DNA of 59,288 nt from Lyngbya sp. HA4199-MV5. GTDB lineage: Bacteria > Cyanobacteriota > Cyanobacteriia > Leptolyngbyales > Leptolyngbyaceae. The notes below the pieces were generated by a model. The model was not told where the DNA came from and made no database searches. It worked only from the letters and a program-made list of their open reading frames with translations. The stretch lies in assembly GCA_019359375.1 (NCBI GenBank), contig JAHHHL010000042.1, forward strand, positions 1 to 59,288, read 5' to 3'. Position 1 is the first letter of the stretch, and the number at the start of each line of letters is the position of its first letter. Shown one piece after another: positions 1-8,851 of the stretch. The translations under genes and the position numbers were made by a program.

Positions 1-184
1 CAACTTCAACCAGAGCATCATCGACTCGCAGGGACGCGTGGTGGGCACCTGGGCGGACATTTTGAACCGTGCGAACCTGGGGATGGAAGTGATGCACGAG
101 CGGAATGCGCACAACTTCCCGCTTGACCTGGCGGCGGGTGAGGCGGCTCCGGTGGCGCTCTCCGCTCCTGCCATCAACGGTTAG
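1..184 (+). CDS. psbA: Photosystem II D1 protein, C-terminal part (5' end outside window)
   Basis: The reading frame from base 2 gives the last 60 residues of the D1 reaction-centre protein. It includes the highly conserved [16 protein letters not shown] stretch, whose His, Glu and Asp residues help ligate the oxygen-evolving manganese cluster, and it ends in a short tail finishing APAING. In the family this tail is removed by the CtpA protease after the Ala that becomes the mature C-terminus. The sequence matches an ordinary D1 rather than a shortened or rogue variant, because all metal-ligand positions visible here are kept. The gene runs off the left edge. A strong hairpin terminator lies about 50 bp downstream, so psbA is probably transcribed as a single gene. 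Confidence 0.97.
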   Translation, partial: NFNQSIIDSQGRVVGTWADILNRANLGMEVMHERNAHNFPLDLAAGEAAPVALSAPAING

Positions 185-231
185 TCTCGACTCTGGGTGT
201 GACCAGGGCTAGTTGATTGATTGATTAGAGT

Positions 232-262
232 AAAAGCGCTCCCTCTCTGAGGGGGCGCTTTT
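232..262 (+). terminator. Rho-independent terminator after psbA
   Basis: A 14-bp stem (one G-U pair) encloses a 3-base loop. The stem begins AAAAGCGC and ends GCGCTTTT, so the descending arm finishes in a short T run. It sits 48 bp beyond the psbA stop codon. Confidence 0.85.
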
Positions 263-639
263 GGTATGAACTAGCGGCGTTCAAGCATGTTTGGTAACGC
301 TTCCTTTAGATGGAAAGAAAACATTAGTCTTTCGCCTCTAGTCTTTCGCCTCTCTTTGCTTCACAAGGCGATGCGTGACCAGTTACAGCCGTTTTCAAAT
401 GGGTTAGCCACAGTGCGGACATCTTGCTCGCGGGCGTGAGCGAGACGCGCACACTCTTTGGTATGGCTTGTGCTAACGAAACTTGCTGTAAGGAAGGAGA
501 CAAGTAGTCAAGGGACGCAAAACGGATCGGAAAGGGATAGGAGTTTATCCAAACGATCGCGCCCCTGCGTCAGTAAAATTCACGCAATCCCGATCGTATC
601 CAACACTACTATGTACCTGTGCCAGCAAGCGTACTACCG

Positions 640-795
640 GAGCTTAGGGTTACGAGAGCGAATTTTGACCTTCCACCCTTGATGGTGGCTGCTGTGGCGA
701 GTTTGTTGTGGCATCAGGTGCCCTCAGTGGTTGAGCTAACCCGGATGCTCAACCGTCAAAACCTCCTATGGGCGACAGCAATTATTATTTGCTGA
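640..795 (+). pseudogene. Transposase N-terminal remnant, frameshifted
   Basis: One frame up to base 682 reads RERILTFHP. The next frame continues with MVAAVASLLWHQVPSVVEL followed by TRMLNRQNLLWATA, then a stop at 793-795. Together these resemble the N-terminal region of IS4-type DDE transposases found in cyanobacteria, in which a hydrophobic stretch, a QVPS motif and an ELTRML helix occur in that order. The join needs a one-base frameshift, and nothing downstream continues the protein, so this is a decayed fragment. No terminal inverted repeats were found. The rest of the 185-928 gap shows no gene I can support. Confidence 0.55.
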
Positions 796-928
796 TGCCC
801 AACTTCGGGTACCCTGGATCCTCCAGGCTTCTTGCCTAGCTGCCAAACTCCGAATTTATAATTGCTAAAGGCGATAGGATCGAAACGATCTAGACTAAAT
901 CATCCTTTACAATTACCTGCCTTTAACG

Positions 929-1255
929 ATGGCGCTTAAGATCATCGATCAGTTTGACAGCAGTTTTACCCTCGACCCCGACGCGAAAGCTGCGCTGTTC
1001 GGATTATTGCAAAGCGAACCCTTTTTGCAGCAAGTCGCACAGCAAGCAAACTATCCAATGGTGGAATTCACAGAACTGTTGTTTCAGCCCATTCCCTACA
1101 GTGCTGCTACGCCAAAGGGGATGCCTGCTGAATTTGAGCCATTTCACAAGACTGATGGCTACGTGATTATCAACGTGCCGCCCAATTTTATGTTTAAGGC
1201 AAAAATTTTTAAACCTAGTCGGCTTTGTGCGATTTACCGACAGGCTCAAGGCTAA
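929..1255 (+). CDS. Conserved hypothetical protein, 108 aa
   Basis: Small soluble protein with no signal peptide or membrane segment. The first half is acidic and helical (residues 12-45). A proline-rich central stretch (VEFTELLFQPIPYS) leads to a beta-like C-terminal part with the phrase DGYVIINVPPNF. I do not recognise a named family. ATG at 929 follows an A/T-rich leader with no clear Shine-Dalgarno sequence. The next gene, a GIY-YIG protein, starts 37 bp further on the same strand, so the two are probably co-transcribed. Function unknown. Confidence 0.65.
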   Translation: MALKIIDQFDSSFTLDPDAKAALFGLLQSEPFLQQVAQQANYPMVEFTELLFQPIPYSAATPKGMPAEFEPFHKTDGYVIINVPPNFMFKAKIFKPSRLCAIYRQAQG

Positions 1256-1292
1256 CGAAACAACCTTTCATCCCTCACCCTTGATCTCCCAA

Positions 1293-1835
1293 ATGTCTGC
1301 CCACACCGAACCCCCTTTCCTCTCCAGCCTAGAACTCTTTCCTTATCTTGACGATCGCGGTCAGTTGCCAGAACAATTTCAGGGCAAAGTGGGTGTATAT
1401 GCCATTTTTGATCAACAGCAACGGCTGCAATATATTGGCTATTCGCGTGATGTGGTTTTAAGCCTGAAGCAACACTTAGTGCGCCAACCAGAACACTGTT
1501 ACTGGCTTAAGGTACAGACGATCGACCGTCCCAGTCGCACAATTCTAGAAGAAATCCGCGCCGCTTGGATCAGCGAGAATGGGTGTGTGCCTACAGGCAA
1601 CGGTGTGGATGAAGGCAAATGGACGCAGGCGATTGATGCAAAGGTGCAAATGACTCCAGAAGAGCAGTCGAGCTATGCGGGGGCGATCGATGAATTGACC
1701 CAAACGAAAGTTCTTAAGCAAGTTGCTCGTCGAGTAGAGGCAGACCTCCTGAAAGTGTTGAAGTCTCGCGGCATGCAGGTCGAAATTCGCTTTAACCCTA
1801 AGCTGAAAGAAGCGGGCTTGTTAGATCTGAAGTGA
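1293..1835 (+). CDS. GIY-YIG nuclease-family protein, 180 aa
   Basis: The N-terminal domain carries the GIY-YIG fold signature: GVY at residues 34-36, YIG at 47-49, an arginine at 52 (YSRDV) and a glutamate pair at 86-87 in a helix (ILEEIRAAW). These correspond to the catalytic Tyr, Arg and metal-binding Glu of the superfamily. The C-terminal 80 residues have no recognisable domain. The frame is open back to 1227, but that start would overlap the upstream gene, so I chose ATG 1293. GIY-YIG domains occur in UvrC, homing endonucleases and many small stand-alone proteins. This one belongs to the last kind and its substrate is unknown. Confidence 0.8.
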   Translation: MSAHTEPPFLSSLELFPYLDDRGQLPEQFQGKVGVYAIFDQQQRLQYIGYSRDVVLSLKQHLVRQPEHCYWLKVQTIDRPSRTILEEIRAAWISENGCVPTGNGVDEGKWTQAIDAKVQMTPEEQSSYAGAIDELTQTKVLKQVARRVEADLLKVLKSRGMQVEIRFNPKLKEAGLLDLK

Positions 1836-2009
1836 TTCAAGCTTTGTCAGTCTGCTAACCGTTCCTGCTCGGCCATCTGCTCGTAATATTTGGGGTTAAC
1901 CGGATTCTCATCAATAGCGCCTCAAGCAATGGGCTGCTGACCACTTTAATCAATTGGACAGACTGATCAGAACGGGCGTAACCTGACGTAGTCCTACACC
2001 ACATCGCAA

Positions 2010-2043
2010 GGGAGCGATCGCTTGAACAGACGCGATCGCTCCC
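2010..2043 (-). terminator. Perfect hairpin downstream of the DUF4347 gene
   Basis: A perfect 12-bp inverted repeat (GGGAGCGATCGC and its complement) encloses a 10-base loop, 12 bp beyond the stop codon of the minus-strand DUF4347 gene. Both arms contain a HIP1 octamer. There is no T tract, so it may act as a terminator or simply be a HIP1 palindrome. The rest of 1836-2055 shows nothing else. Confidence 0.45.
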
Positions 2044-2055
2044 AACTCCTATCAA

Positions 2056-5000
2056 TTAGGCTTGAATGGTCAGTAGAAAACTGGAGCTGACGAATGCCCC
2101 AGCGCGATCGCTGGCCCGCACGACAATACTGAGCGTCCCAACCTGGGCACTGGTGGGGGTGCCGCTAAAAACGCCCGTATTGGCATTGAACCTGAGCCAA
2201 GTCGGTAACGCCCTGCCATCGCTGAGGGTAGCACGCAGGGTGAGCCAATCCAGGTCATCGTTGGCGGCCACATCTTCATCAAAGAAGGTGGTAGCTGGCA
2301 CGGTATAGCGGAATGCTGTACCCACTTTCGCTGTCCGATTTGTTAGGGGCGTGACCACGATCGGGGCATCATTGGCATCGTCAATGGTGAGCGAGAGAAC
2401 CTTCTCGAACACGCCACCCTTGCCATCATCGGTGCGAACTCGCACACTGTAAGTGGACTGGGCTTCGTAGTTGAACGATCGCGTCGTCCGCAAGGTATTC
2501 CCCACAATGGTGAAGGCGGCATTGTCCTTACTACCCGTACCCGATACCAGCGAGTAGGTGAACGTATCACCGGGGTTGGGGTCAGTGGTGGTGAAGGTAC
2601 CGACGGTTGTACCAGAGGCAAGGTTCTCGGCAATGCGGGTGCTGCTGAGGCTGAGGTTCGTCGGTGCCTGATTGGTGCTGCCGGAGTTGACGGTCAGGTT
2701 AAAGCTCGTGGTCGTTGATAAGCCGCCGCGATCGGTCGCTTTCACCAGTAAGCTTAAGGTGCCGACATTGGTGCTAGTGGGAGTGCCGCTAAAGGTGCGG
2801 GTGGTGGGGTTAAAACTGAGCCAGGTGGGGAGGGTACTGCCGTTACTGAGCGTCGCGCTTAGAGCCAAGACATCGCCCACATCCGGGTCGCTGAGGGTGG
2901 TCGTGGGCACTACCAGGCTAAAGGCGGTTCCCGCTGTTGTGGTTTGGTTGGCGATCGCCGTTCCGACCACAGGCGCTTCATTGACATCCTGGATCGTGAA
3001 GGTCAGAAATTTATCAAAGGTACCACCCTTACCGTCATCCGTGAGGACTCGAATGTTGTAAGTAGACATATACTCGAAGTCAAAGGACCGGGCTGCCCGC
3101 AGGGTATCGCCGACAATTGTGAACGCCGAGGCGTTGTCTCCCGTGGCTGCGATGATTGAGTAAGTGAAGCTATCACCCGGATTTGGGTCAATGGTCGTGA
3201 ACCTGCCTACCGTTGTCCCACTTGGCAGGTTTTCTGCCACAGTGGTGCTGCTGATGCTGAGATCAGTGGGTCTCTGGTTAAGGTCGCTAATGGTTAGGCT
3301 AAAGCCAGTGGTAACGAATAAGCCGCCGCTGTCAGTAGCCTTAACCACCAGATTCAGGGTACCAATATTACTAATGCCTGGTGTACCACTGAAGGTGCGC
3401 GTGGTGGGGTTGAAGCTAAGCCAACTGGGTAGAGCACTACCATCACTGAGCGTGGCATCATAAGTTAAACCGCTAGGAGCATTCAACCCAAGCTCCGGGT
3501 CGTAGAAGGTATAGTTAGACACGACATAATTAAAGGCGGTGCCAACAGTAGCGGTTTGATTAACCAATGAGCCGAATAACTGCGGCGCTTCATTCACGTT
3601 CAAAATCGTGATCGTCAATGGTTTCTCAAAGCTGCCACCTCCACCATCATCCGTGCGAACCCGAATACTGTAAGTAGACTTGGACTCGAAGTCAAAGGAT
3701 CGGGCTGTTCGCAGCGTATTGCCGACGATCGTGAAATTGCTATTGTCGTTAAGGTCACTACCAGATACCAGCGAGTAGGTAAAGGCACCGCTAGAGTCTG
3801 GATCGATGGTCGTAAATGACCCAACAGCGGTATTCGCAGGAAGGTTTTCGGCAATGGTGGCGCTGTTTAAGCTGAGGTCAGTGGGTGCTTGATTGGGGGG
3901 AGTTCCGCCGCCCTGCCCATCGCTCAAGTAGCGGACCAGGGCAACACCATTCGCACTACCAGCAACCACAATATTGCCGTCGGGTTGAACTAACACACTA
4001 CTGGCAATATCGCTTGTGCTGCCCATATCAGTGATGACCCGCCCACTACTACCAAAACTGCTATCGAGACCAACACCGCCGTTGTAACGCACCAGCGCAA
4101 AATCGGCTCCCAGGCTATCAGAGCGCCGTCCGGCAACGAGCAATTTGCCATCGGTCTGCAGAGTCACTGCATAAACGGAATCATTGGTACTGCCCAAATC
4201 GATTAGGATTCTGCCACCGTAACCAAAGCTGGTGTCGATGGTAAAGTCATTGTTATAGCGCACCAGGGAAAAGTCTTGATTTGTTACCCCAAAGGGATTG
4301 GCAGTGGCGGCGACAGTAATCTTGCCATCGGTCTGTAATACCAATTTGACCGGGGCAAATTCGTTAAAGCTAAGCTCTGGGAAAAAGGTACGGGTGCTGC
4401 TGGTCAGACCGCCGTTGGCATTGAAGCGCAATAGTGTCAGGCTGTTGTTGGGGTTAGGATTACCGAGGGCATCAGCACGCGACAGACCCGCAATGATGAT
4501 TTGATTGTCGGGTTGAATCGCAATGCTGTAGCCGCCACGATCGGCATAATCAATATCCGCAATGACGATACCACCAGCACCAAAGGTCGTATCGAGGCTG
4601 CCATTGCTGTTATAACGAGCCAGGGCAAAATCACTACGACGGCTGGTTGTCGTATACCCCGCTACCAGAATTTTGCCATCCGATAGTAGTACGGCACTTT
4701 CCGCATAGTTGGATTCACCACCCACATACGTGCGCACTTGACCACCTGTGCCAAAGGTTGAGTCCAGACTACCGTCGCTGTTATACCGTACCAGGGCAAA
4801 ATCGGGTACGTACCGAACATCGTTACTAGCAGAACCGACCACGACGATTTTGCCATCAGGTTGAACGAGCACCGCTTTGGGCGATTCTGTGTCTGACAAG
4901 CCAGAAAAACTTGGGGTATAGAAGTTAGTCGTCACGCGACCATCGCCATCAAAGCTGGTATCTAAGCTACCGTCGCTGTTGTAGCGGTTGAGTGCAAAAG

Positions 5001-5712
5001 AGCTATTAGAGCCTCCAATGGAACCAGCCACCAGCAATTTACCATCTGATTGATAAGCGAGGGCAGCGCCAAAACTGCCAGGTGTTTGAACTTTACCACC
5101 AACACCAAAGCTGGGGTCTAAACTACCGGCGGTGAATAGAGCAGCATAGGATTGCATCACTTCATCTCGAAAGCAGGGCGATACGGTCATTGCTTGGGTG
5201 GTGACATCCAGTTCCCAATTGCCACCCAAAGCCGCATTGCCGATCGGGGTACTGGAAGCGGCGATCGCCGCCCCCGTGATCCATTGCAGGCGCTTAATCA
5301 ACTCACTGCCAGCATCCCCCGCTGCCACATTGCAACCATAAAGCAAAAGCTGGCGATCGGGATGACAAAACCATCGTTGTAATTGATTGACGTAATGCTC
5401 TAAAGTCGCCAAACTTAATTGCGTATTGCCTAAATAGAGGCAACCAGGCGCTCCATGAGACACTAAATGCAAACTGTTGAGCTGGGGATAAAGCGAGCAG
5501 GCGGTGGTAATTTGATCAACCCCATCTTGTTGTGGGTCAAGTATGAGGACTGCCGCTGCTGGTGCCAGACCAGCCACCAATTCTATGTAATCTTCAATAC
5601 ATTGATCGATAACGACTAACGTTGTTCTAGGTACAGAAGAAGACCACTGAACCATCGGTCGGGTAAGCGAAGCAAGACGTGTTTGCACGTCTGAAATGAT
5701 TGTGCTTTGCAT
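2056..5712 (-). CDS. Large surface protein: DUF4347, seven delta-60 repeats, cadherin-like/Ig-like modules
   Basis: About 1218 residues. The N-terminal 190 residues form a DUF4347 domain with the usual HLVSHGAPGCLYLG and LLLYGCNVAAGDAG motifs. Seven delta-60-type repeats follow, each pairing SLDTSFG..G with QPDGKIVVAG and FALVRYN. Three copies of a roughly 200-residue unit then alternate a cadherin-like module (starting APTDLSL, ending TI..VNEAP) with a dystroglycan/He_PIG-type module (LPTWLSFNPTTRTFSGTP). The protein stops right after the third unit. DUF4347 proteins are generally large secreted or cell-surface proteins, often exported by type I secretion. No classical signal peptide, RTX block or anchor is visible. 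The frame extends to a GTG at 5769, but ATG 5712 directly precedes the conserved region. Probable adhesin or matrix protein. Confidence 0.85.
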   Translation of the reverse strand: MQSTIISDVQTRLASLTRPMVQWSSSVPRTTLVVIDQCIEDYIELVAGLAPAAAVLILDPQQDGVDQITTACSLYPQLNSLHLVSHGAPGCLYLGNTQLSLATLEHYVNQLQRWFCHPDRQLLLYGCNVAAGDAGSELIKRLQWITGAAIAASSTPIGNAALGGNWELDVTTQAMTVSPCFRDEVMQSYAALFTAGSLDPSFGVGGKVQTPGSFGAALAYQSDGKLLVAGSIGGSNSSFALNRYNSDGSLDTSFDGDGRVTTNFYTPSFSGLSDTESPKAVLVQPDGKIVVVGSASNDVRYVPDFALVRYNSDGSLDSTFGTGGQVRTYVGGESNYAESAVLLSDGKILVAGYTTTSRRSDFALARYNSNGSLDTTFGAGGIVIADIDYADRGGYSIAIQPDNQIIIAGLSRADALGNPNPNNSLTLLRFNANGGLTSSTRTFFPELSFNEFAPVKLVLQTDGKITVAATANPFGVTNQDFSLVRYNNDFTIDTSFGYGGRILIDLGSTNDSVYAVTLQTDGKLLVAGRRSDSLGADFALVRYNGGVGLDSSFGSSGRVITDMGSTSDIASSVLVQPDGNIVVAGSANGVALVRYLSDGQGGGTPPNQAPTDLSLNSATIAENLPANTAVGSFTTIDPDSSGAFTYSLVSGSDLNDNSNFTIVGNTLRTARSFDFESKSTYSIRVRTDDGGGGSFEKPLTITILNVNEAPQLFGSLVNQTATVGTAFNYVVSNYTFYDPELGLNAPSGLTYDATLSDGSALPSWLSFNPTTRTFSGTPGISNIGTLNLVVKATDSGGLFVTTGFSLTISDLNQRPTDLSISSTTVAENLPSGTTVGRFTTIDPNPGDSFTYSIIAATGDNASAFTIVGDTLRAARSFDFEYMSTYNIRVLTDDGKGGTFDKFLTFTIQDVNEAPVVGTAIANQTTTAGTAFSLVVPTTTLSDPDVGDVLALSATLSNGSTLPTWLSFNPTTRTFSGTPTSTNVGTLSLLVKATDRGGLSTTTSFNLTVNSGSTNQAPTNLSLSSTRIAENLASGTTVGTFTTTDPNPGDTFTYSLVSGTGSKDNAAFTIVGNTLRTTRSFNYEAQSTYSVRVRTDDGKGGVFEKVLSLTIDDANDAPIVVTPLTNRTAKVGTAFRYTVPATTFFDEDVAANDDLDWLTLRATLSDGRALPTWLRFNANTGVFSGTPTSAQVGTLSIVVRASDRAGAFVSSSFLLTIQA

Positions 5713-6053
5713 AAAAAATCTGCGATCGCATTTGCAGAGATTAATAATGTCAATTGACCAACTGAACACTCCTTTAAGAGAATTTTCGTGCGCTCTACGT
5801 AGAATTGCAGAGATCCTTTCTATCGTTTATGAAAAATTTACTTCATACTCATCAGGGCTTCACTTTGGCTTCGCTTGGCACTCCCGTCGCTTTTGATGCT
5901 GAGGCGAGCGTTGCTGATGTGCATCATCGGCTGGCAACCAGTACGCATCTTACACGCTCTGCCACATGCCCTCAAAGCGTTTGCACCTGTCGAGCCAGCA
6001 GCATAAACCTTAAACTGCCTGCGAGGACAAAAGACCGTGAGATCGCCGTTGTT

Positions 6054-6083
6054 GTAAAATGTTAATTACAAAATGTTAATTAC
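6054..6083. repeat. Direct repeat, two adjacent copies of 15 bp
   Basis: The phrase AAAATGTTAATTAC occurs twice in immediate succession. It lies in the otherwise featureless 5713-6173 gap between the DUF4347 gene and the IS5 remnant. It could be a regulatory direct repeat or a duplication scar. Nothing else is recognisable in the gap. Confidence 0.5.
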
Positions 6084-6173
6084 ATAGACTGCTTTATTGC
6101 ATCAATTTTCTTCTTGAGTTCAACTCAGGATTGACCTGAGAGGCTGTTTGAGAAGGGTGAGGGGTGTGCCAAA

Positions 6174-6545
6174 TTACGCCAAGCGTCTGACCATGAGTCG
6201 AATCATCGCGAGATAAATCATCGTTTCAGCGGTTTCCGGTAGCACTTCATAGTCGCAATTGAGCCGCCGATACCACTGCCACCAGCCAAAGGTCCGTTCG
6301 ACAACCCAACGCTTTTTCAACAGCACAAAGCCCTTGGTCTGTTCGGGGCGCAGGACTGGGTAAACGACCTAGCGCAAGCGATCCATCACCCATTGCAGCA
6401 AGGGCTGCCCAGTGTAGCCGCCATCCACCCAAACCAGGTAGAGGCGACAGACTTTCGCACCCAGCTCAGACAGGCGTTGCAGCACCCGTTTCCCGCCCTC
6501 GCGTTCCGGTAGACTCGCGGCGGTCACGAGCACAGCCATCATCAA
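6174..6545 (-). pseudogene. IS5-family transposase, C-terminal remnant with in-frame stop
   Basis: Reading the minus strand gives VLVTAASLPEREGGKRVLQR, then RLYLVWVDGGYTG, then an in-frame TAG, then [20 protein letters not shown] and finally [20 protein letters not shown] up to a TAA at 6174-6176. This is the classic C-terminal half of IS5-type DDE transposases, including the catalytic Asp of VDGGY and the ERTFGW region with its Glu. The N-terminal half is missing and one codon is now a stop, so the gene is dead. The sequence GAGGCTGTTTGAGAAGG just beyond the stop (about 6139-6155) looks like the IS terminal repeat. No matching opposite end is present. Confidence 0.85.
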
Positions 6546-6625
6546 ACTCTTATGGAAAAGGGCGATCGCGCTGTAAGTCCTCCAACAGATTTATGTGCTT
6601 ACAAGTTTAGCTAAACTTTAAATGT

Positions 6626-6895
6626 CTACTTTGAAAGACAAATGCGGAACACTTCTGCTTCATCAGCATCAAAATCTTTTTTCAGATGTAGATGGAAACC
6701 AATCGGGTAATTACACAGTGCAATCTTGAGAAATAATTTGGCTAGACTCAGAAAAGCCTGACGATTGCCATACATCACCGCAACATTATTCTCGATAGTA
6801 ATGTTGAACTCTTCATCTAGGGAATTACCATGATCGAATGTAATCTCATTCCCTGATGACTGATCTTCAAACTCAAACTCAAACTTCTGTCTCAT
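6626..6895 (-). CDS. Small protein, possibly Imm32-like, 89 aa
   Basis: Acidic N-terminal half (FEFEFEDQ, then DEEFNITIENN) followed by a helix rich in Leu and Ala (QAFLSLAKLFLKIAL) and a strand with HLHLKKDF. The pattern of a beta hairpin, a GNRxxFLSLA helix and an H-x-H strand resembles the Imm32 family of immunity proteins, but similarity at this length is weak. A good ribosome-binding site (GAAGGATCG) lies 5 bp upstream of ATG. No toxin gene is adjacent; an IS5 remnant lies on the other side. If it is an immunity protein it is an orphan. Confidence 0.6.
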   Translation of the reverse strand: MRQKFEFEFEDQSSGNEITFDHGNSLDEEFNITIENNVAVMYGNRQAFLSLAKLFLKIALCNYPIGFHLHLKKDFDADEAEVFRICLSK

Positions 6896-7069
6896 TTCGA
6901 TCCTTCTTTACTTCGTAATATGAGCGTTATCAATGATTTTTTAACCTTTGGAATTGCTTTGAGTCTGTCTTACAGTAGTTAAGTTAGGTTTCCTGACCTT
7001 AACCCAATTTCCAGAAAAGGTAATCGTCCAAGCTAAAATGAATGGAGCAGTCGCAACGATGTCAAGCCT

Positions 7070-7345
7070 ATGGCAATTCGCCAACGACGTTACAGCAAAG
7101 AAGAGTTAGCCCGACGTGGGCAAGCACTCTATGAATCTGGCATTCGGCAACAAGTCGAAGCGGGTAATGAGAGTAAAATTGTTGCGATCAACATTGAAAC
7201 CGGAGCGTTTGAAGTCGATGAAAACATCGTACCTGCAACCAATCGGCTCTTTGACCGCCTTCCCGACGCTCAACCCTGGGTCATTCGCATCGGACATCGC
7301 GCCGTTTATCATTTTGGGGCACGAAGTCTGAAGAAAAGTCCATGA
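7070..7345 (+). CDS. Small protein paired with retropepsin-like protease, 91 aa
   Basis: Begins with a basic helical segment (RQRRYSKEELARRGQALYES) and continues with a mixed region ending in WVIRIGHRAVYHFG. I recall small proteins of this type preceding clan-AA aspartic proteases in cyanobacteria, but no function is established that I know of. Its stop codon overlaps the start of the next gene by four bases (ATGA), so translation of the two is probably coupled. The linked arrangement of a small basic protein and a protease recalls toxin-antitoxin or protein-quality modules, which is only an inference. Confidence 0.75.
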   Translation: MAIRQRRYSKEELARRGQALYESGIRQQVEAGNESKIVAINIETGAFEVDENIVPATNRLFDRLPDAQPWVIRIGHRAVYHFGARSLKKSP

Positions 7346-7803
7346 TGGAAGGCGTTGTAAATTTACGGCGTGAAGCCACGCTCACTGTTGTCATCGGTAA
7401 CTCAAAGCGGCAACTGCAAGCGATCGATGCTGTGATCGACACGGGTTTCAATGGCTTTCTATCGTTGCCTCCTACCATCATCACTATGTTGAATCTACCC
7501 TGGAGTGGTTCTGATTTTGTCACCCTGGGTTATGGCAGTGAAACTTACTTTGATTTGTATACTGGGACTGTAATCTGGGATGGGCAGTACCAGGAGATTG
7601 ATATTGCAGAATCAGAGACAGAGCCTCTACTAGGAACAGGGCTGCTTTACTGGTATCGGTTACGGGTTGACAGCATTAAGGGCGGAAAGGTTGGATTGAA
7701 GCCTTGTGAACTAACGATCCCTCGTTCTAGAACCTGGCACGGCAAGCCTGTGGGAACATCGCCAGCACGACGGGCACACTCGCGAGTTGGTTTGTTTACC
7801 TGA
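7342..7803 (+). CDS. Clan AA (retropepsin-like) aspartic protease, 153 aa
   Basis: A single-domain retropepsin-type fold is indicated by the catalytic motif IDTGFNGFLSLP (Asp 33, Thr 34, Gly 35) and the later hydrophobic LLGTGLLYWYRL. Such proteins work as homodimers, each subunit giving one aspartate. The family usually ends soon after the GGKVGLK-like strand. Here some 30 extra residues follow (from ELTIPRS to VGLFT), rich in Arg and Ser and encoded by sequence that looks like intergenic repeat, so the native stop may have been lost. The gene overlaps its small upstream partner by 4 bp. Substrate unknown. Confidence 0.8.
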   Translation: MMEGVVNLRREATLTVVIGNSKRQLQAIDAVIDTGFNGFLSLPPTIITMLNLPWSGSDFVTLGYGSETYFDLYTGTVIWDGQYQEIDIAESETEPLLGTGLLYWYRLRVDSIKGGKVGLKPCELTIPRSRTWHGKPVGTSPARRAHSRVGLFT

Positions 7804-7820
7804 TGAGAAGTTGAGAAGAA

Positions 7821-7857
7821 GGCAGGAGGCAGAGGGCAGAGGGCAGAAGGCAGAAGG
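7821..7857. repeat. Heptanucleotide tandem repeat (GGCAGAG/GGCAGAA)
   Basis: Five or so units of a 7-bp repeat, GGCAGGA, GGCAGAG or GGCAGAA, start 18 bp beyond the protease gene. The same unit recurs at about 21,110-21,215, 22,400-22,690, 43,075-43,200, 49,431-49,490, 52,463-52,545 and 54,560-54,615. Confidence 0.9.
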
Positions 7858-8060
7858 ATGGTGCAAGCTTGAGTGGACACATCTGCGAGGTAGTGGTTCA
7901 CTTGACGGGAAGTTAAACATGTTGGCGAGAGCTTGACATCGGTGACGATGACGTAAGGGGTTCAGCTTATCCCGAACTCAGGCTAACCAAACCCGTTACT
8001 TAACGCAGCCTTTACCCAAAGTCGGTAGTGTAGTTTGAATGACTGTGAGGATGGTAGGAC

Positions 8061-8786
8061 GTGAAGCGTAGTGTAGTGTTGACACTGAGTTTATTGTTGC
8101 TAGCGGGGTGTGGCAAAACGCTGGATCACGATCGCATCGCGCAATCGATCCAGCAAGATGTCATCAAGCAGGGCGGCGTTTCGTTGAAAACTGTAACGTG
8201 CCCCAAAAACGTCAAGCTAGAAGCAGGTCAAGCCTTTGAGTGCATTGGCGAAACGGATACAGGGTACACGTTCACCATTCCCGTCAAGCAGCAGGATGAT
8301 CAGGGCAATGTGCTGTGGGATGTGCCGAATGCCAAAGGGTTGCTGAACTTGGCAAAGTTTGAAACGATCGTGCAGGAATCGGTGCAAAGCGAAATGGGTT
8401 CCCGTCCTCTCATTCGTTGCGGCGGCACCTACAAAGCTGTAAAACCAGGGCAAACGTTTGAATGCGCAGTTGAGGTCAAGCCAGCACCAAAACCACCACC
8501 AGCGATCGCTAAAAAAACTCAAGCAGCCGCACTTAAAACCGTACCAGTGAAGCCCAGTAAACCGGATACGATTCTGGTCACGATCGATCCACAAAATAAC
8601 ATCAATTGGCAGCGCGTTATTCCTGGAGCCGTAAACCCTAAATCAACCAAGTCACCGACAGCAAAAACAGCGCAGTCTAAAACAGCCGCCGCTCCGACAG
8701 CGACCAATGCAGTGAAACCTGCTCCACCCGCCAAGAGCAACGCCGAAGATTTTCTCAACCAGCCAGGTGCTGCCGATCAATTTTAG
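8061..8786 (+). CDS. Lipoprotein with two DUF4333-like domains, 241 aa
   Basis: Starts with GTG. The first 16 residues form a lipoprotein signal peptide ending LLLAGC, with Cys 17 as the lipidated residue. Two homologous units follow, each with a helix containing I..Q/V.QSE and then a strand bearing a cysteine pair (TCPKNV...FECIGE at about 45-63 and IRCGGT...FECAVE at about 112-130), as in DUF4333 domains. The final 110 residues are a Pro/Lys/Ala/Thr-rich, low-complexity tail. Probably anchored in a membrane facing the periplasm. No operon partner: the next gene is on the opposite strand. The role of DUF4333 is not known. Confidence 0.8.
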   Translation: MKRSVVLTLSLLLLAGCGKTLDHDRIAQSIQQDVIKQGGVSLKTVTCPKNVKLEAGQAFECIGETDTGYTFTIPVKQQDDQGNVLWDVPNAKGLLNLAKFETIVQESVQSEMGSRPLIRCGGTYKAVKPGQTFECAVEVKPAPKPPPAIAKKTQAAALKTVPVKPSKPDTILVTIDPQNNINWQRVIPGAVNPKSTKSPTAKTAQSKTAAAPTATNAVKPAPPAKSNAEDFLNQPGAADQF

Positions 8787-8851
8787 CGGCGGCTTTAAAG
8801 AGAACCACGCCTGTGCTGGTGCCCATTCACGATCTCAGCCCTGGTATTGCC

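Noticed and set aside
458-682. 74-residue frame after psbA
   Set aside because: Low complexity without family resemblance, apart from its last residues, which belong to the transposase remnant.
5805-6065. 86-residue plus-strand frame
   Set aside because: No ribosome-binding site, no resemblance to a family, lies in a gap with mixed composition.
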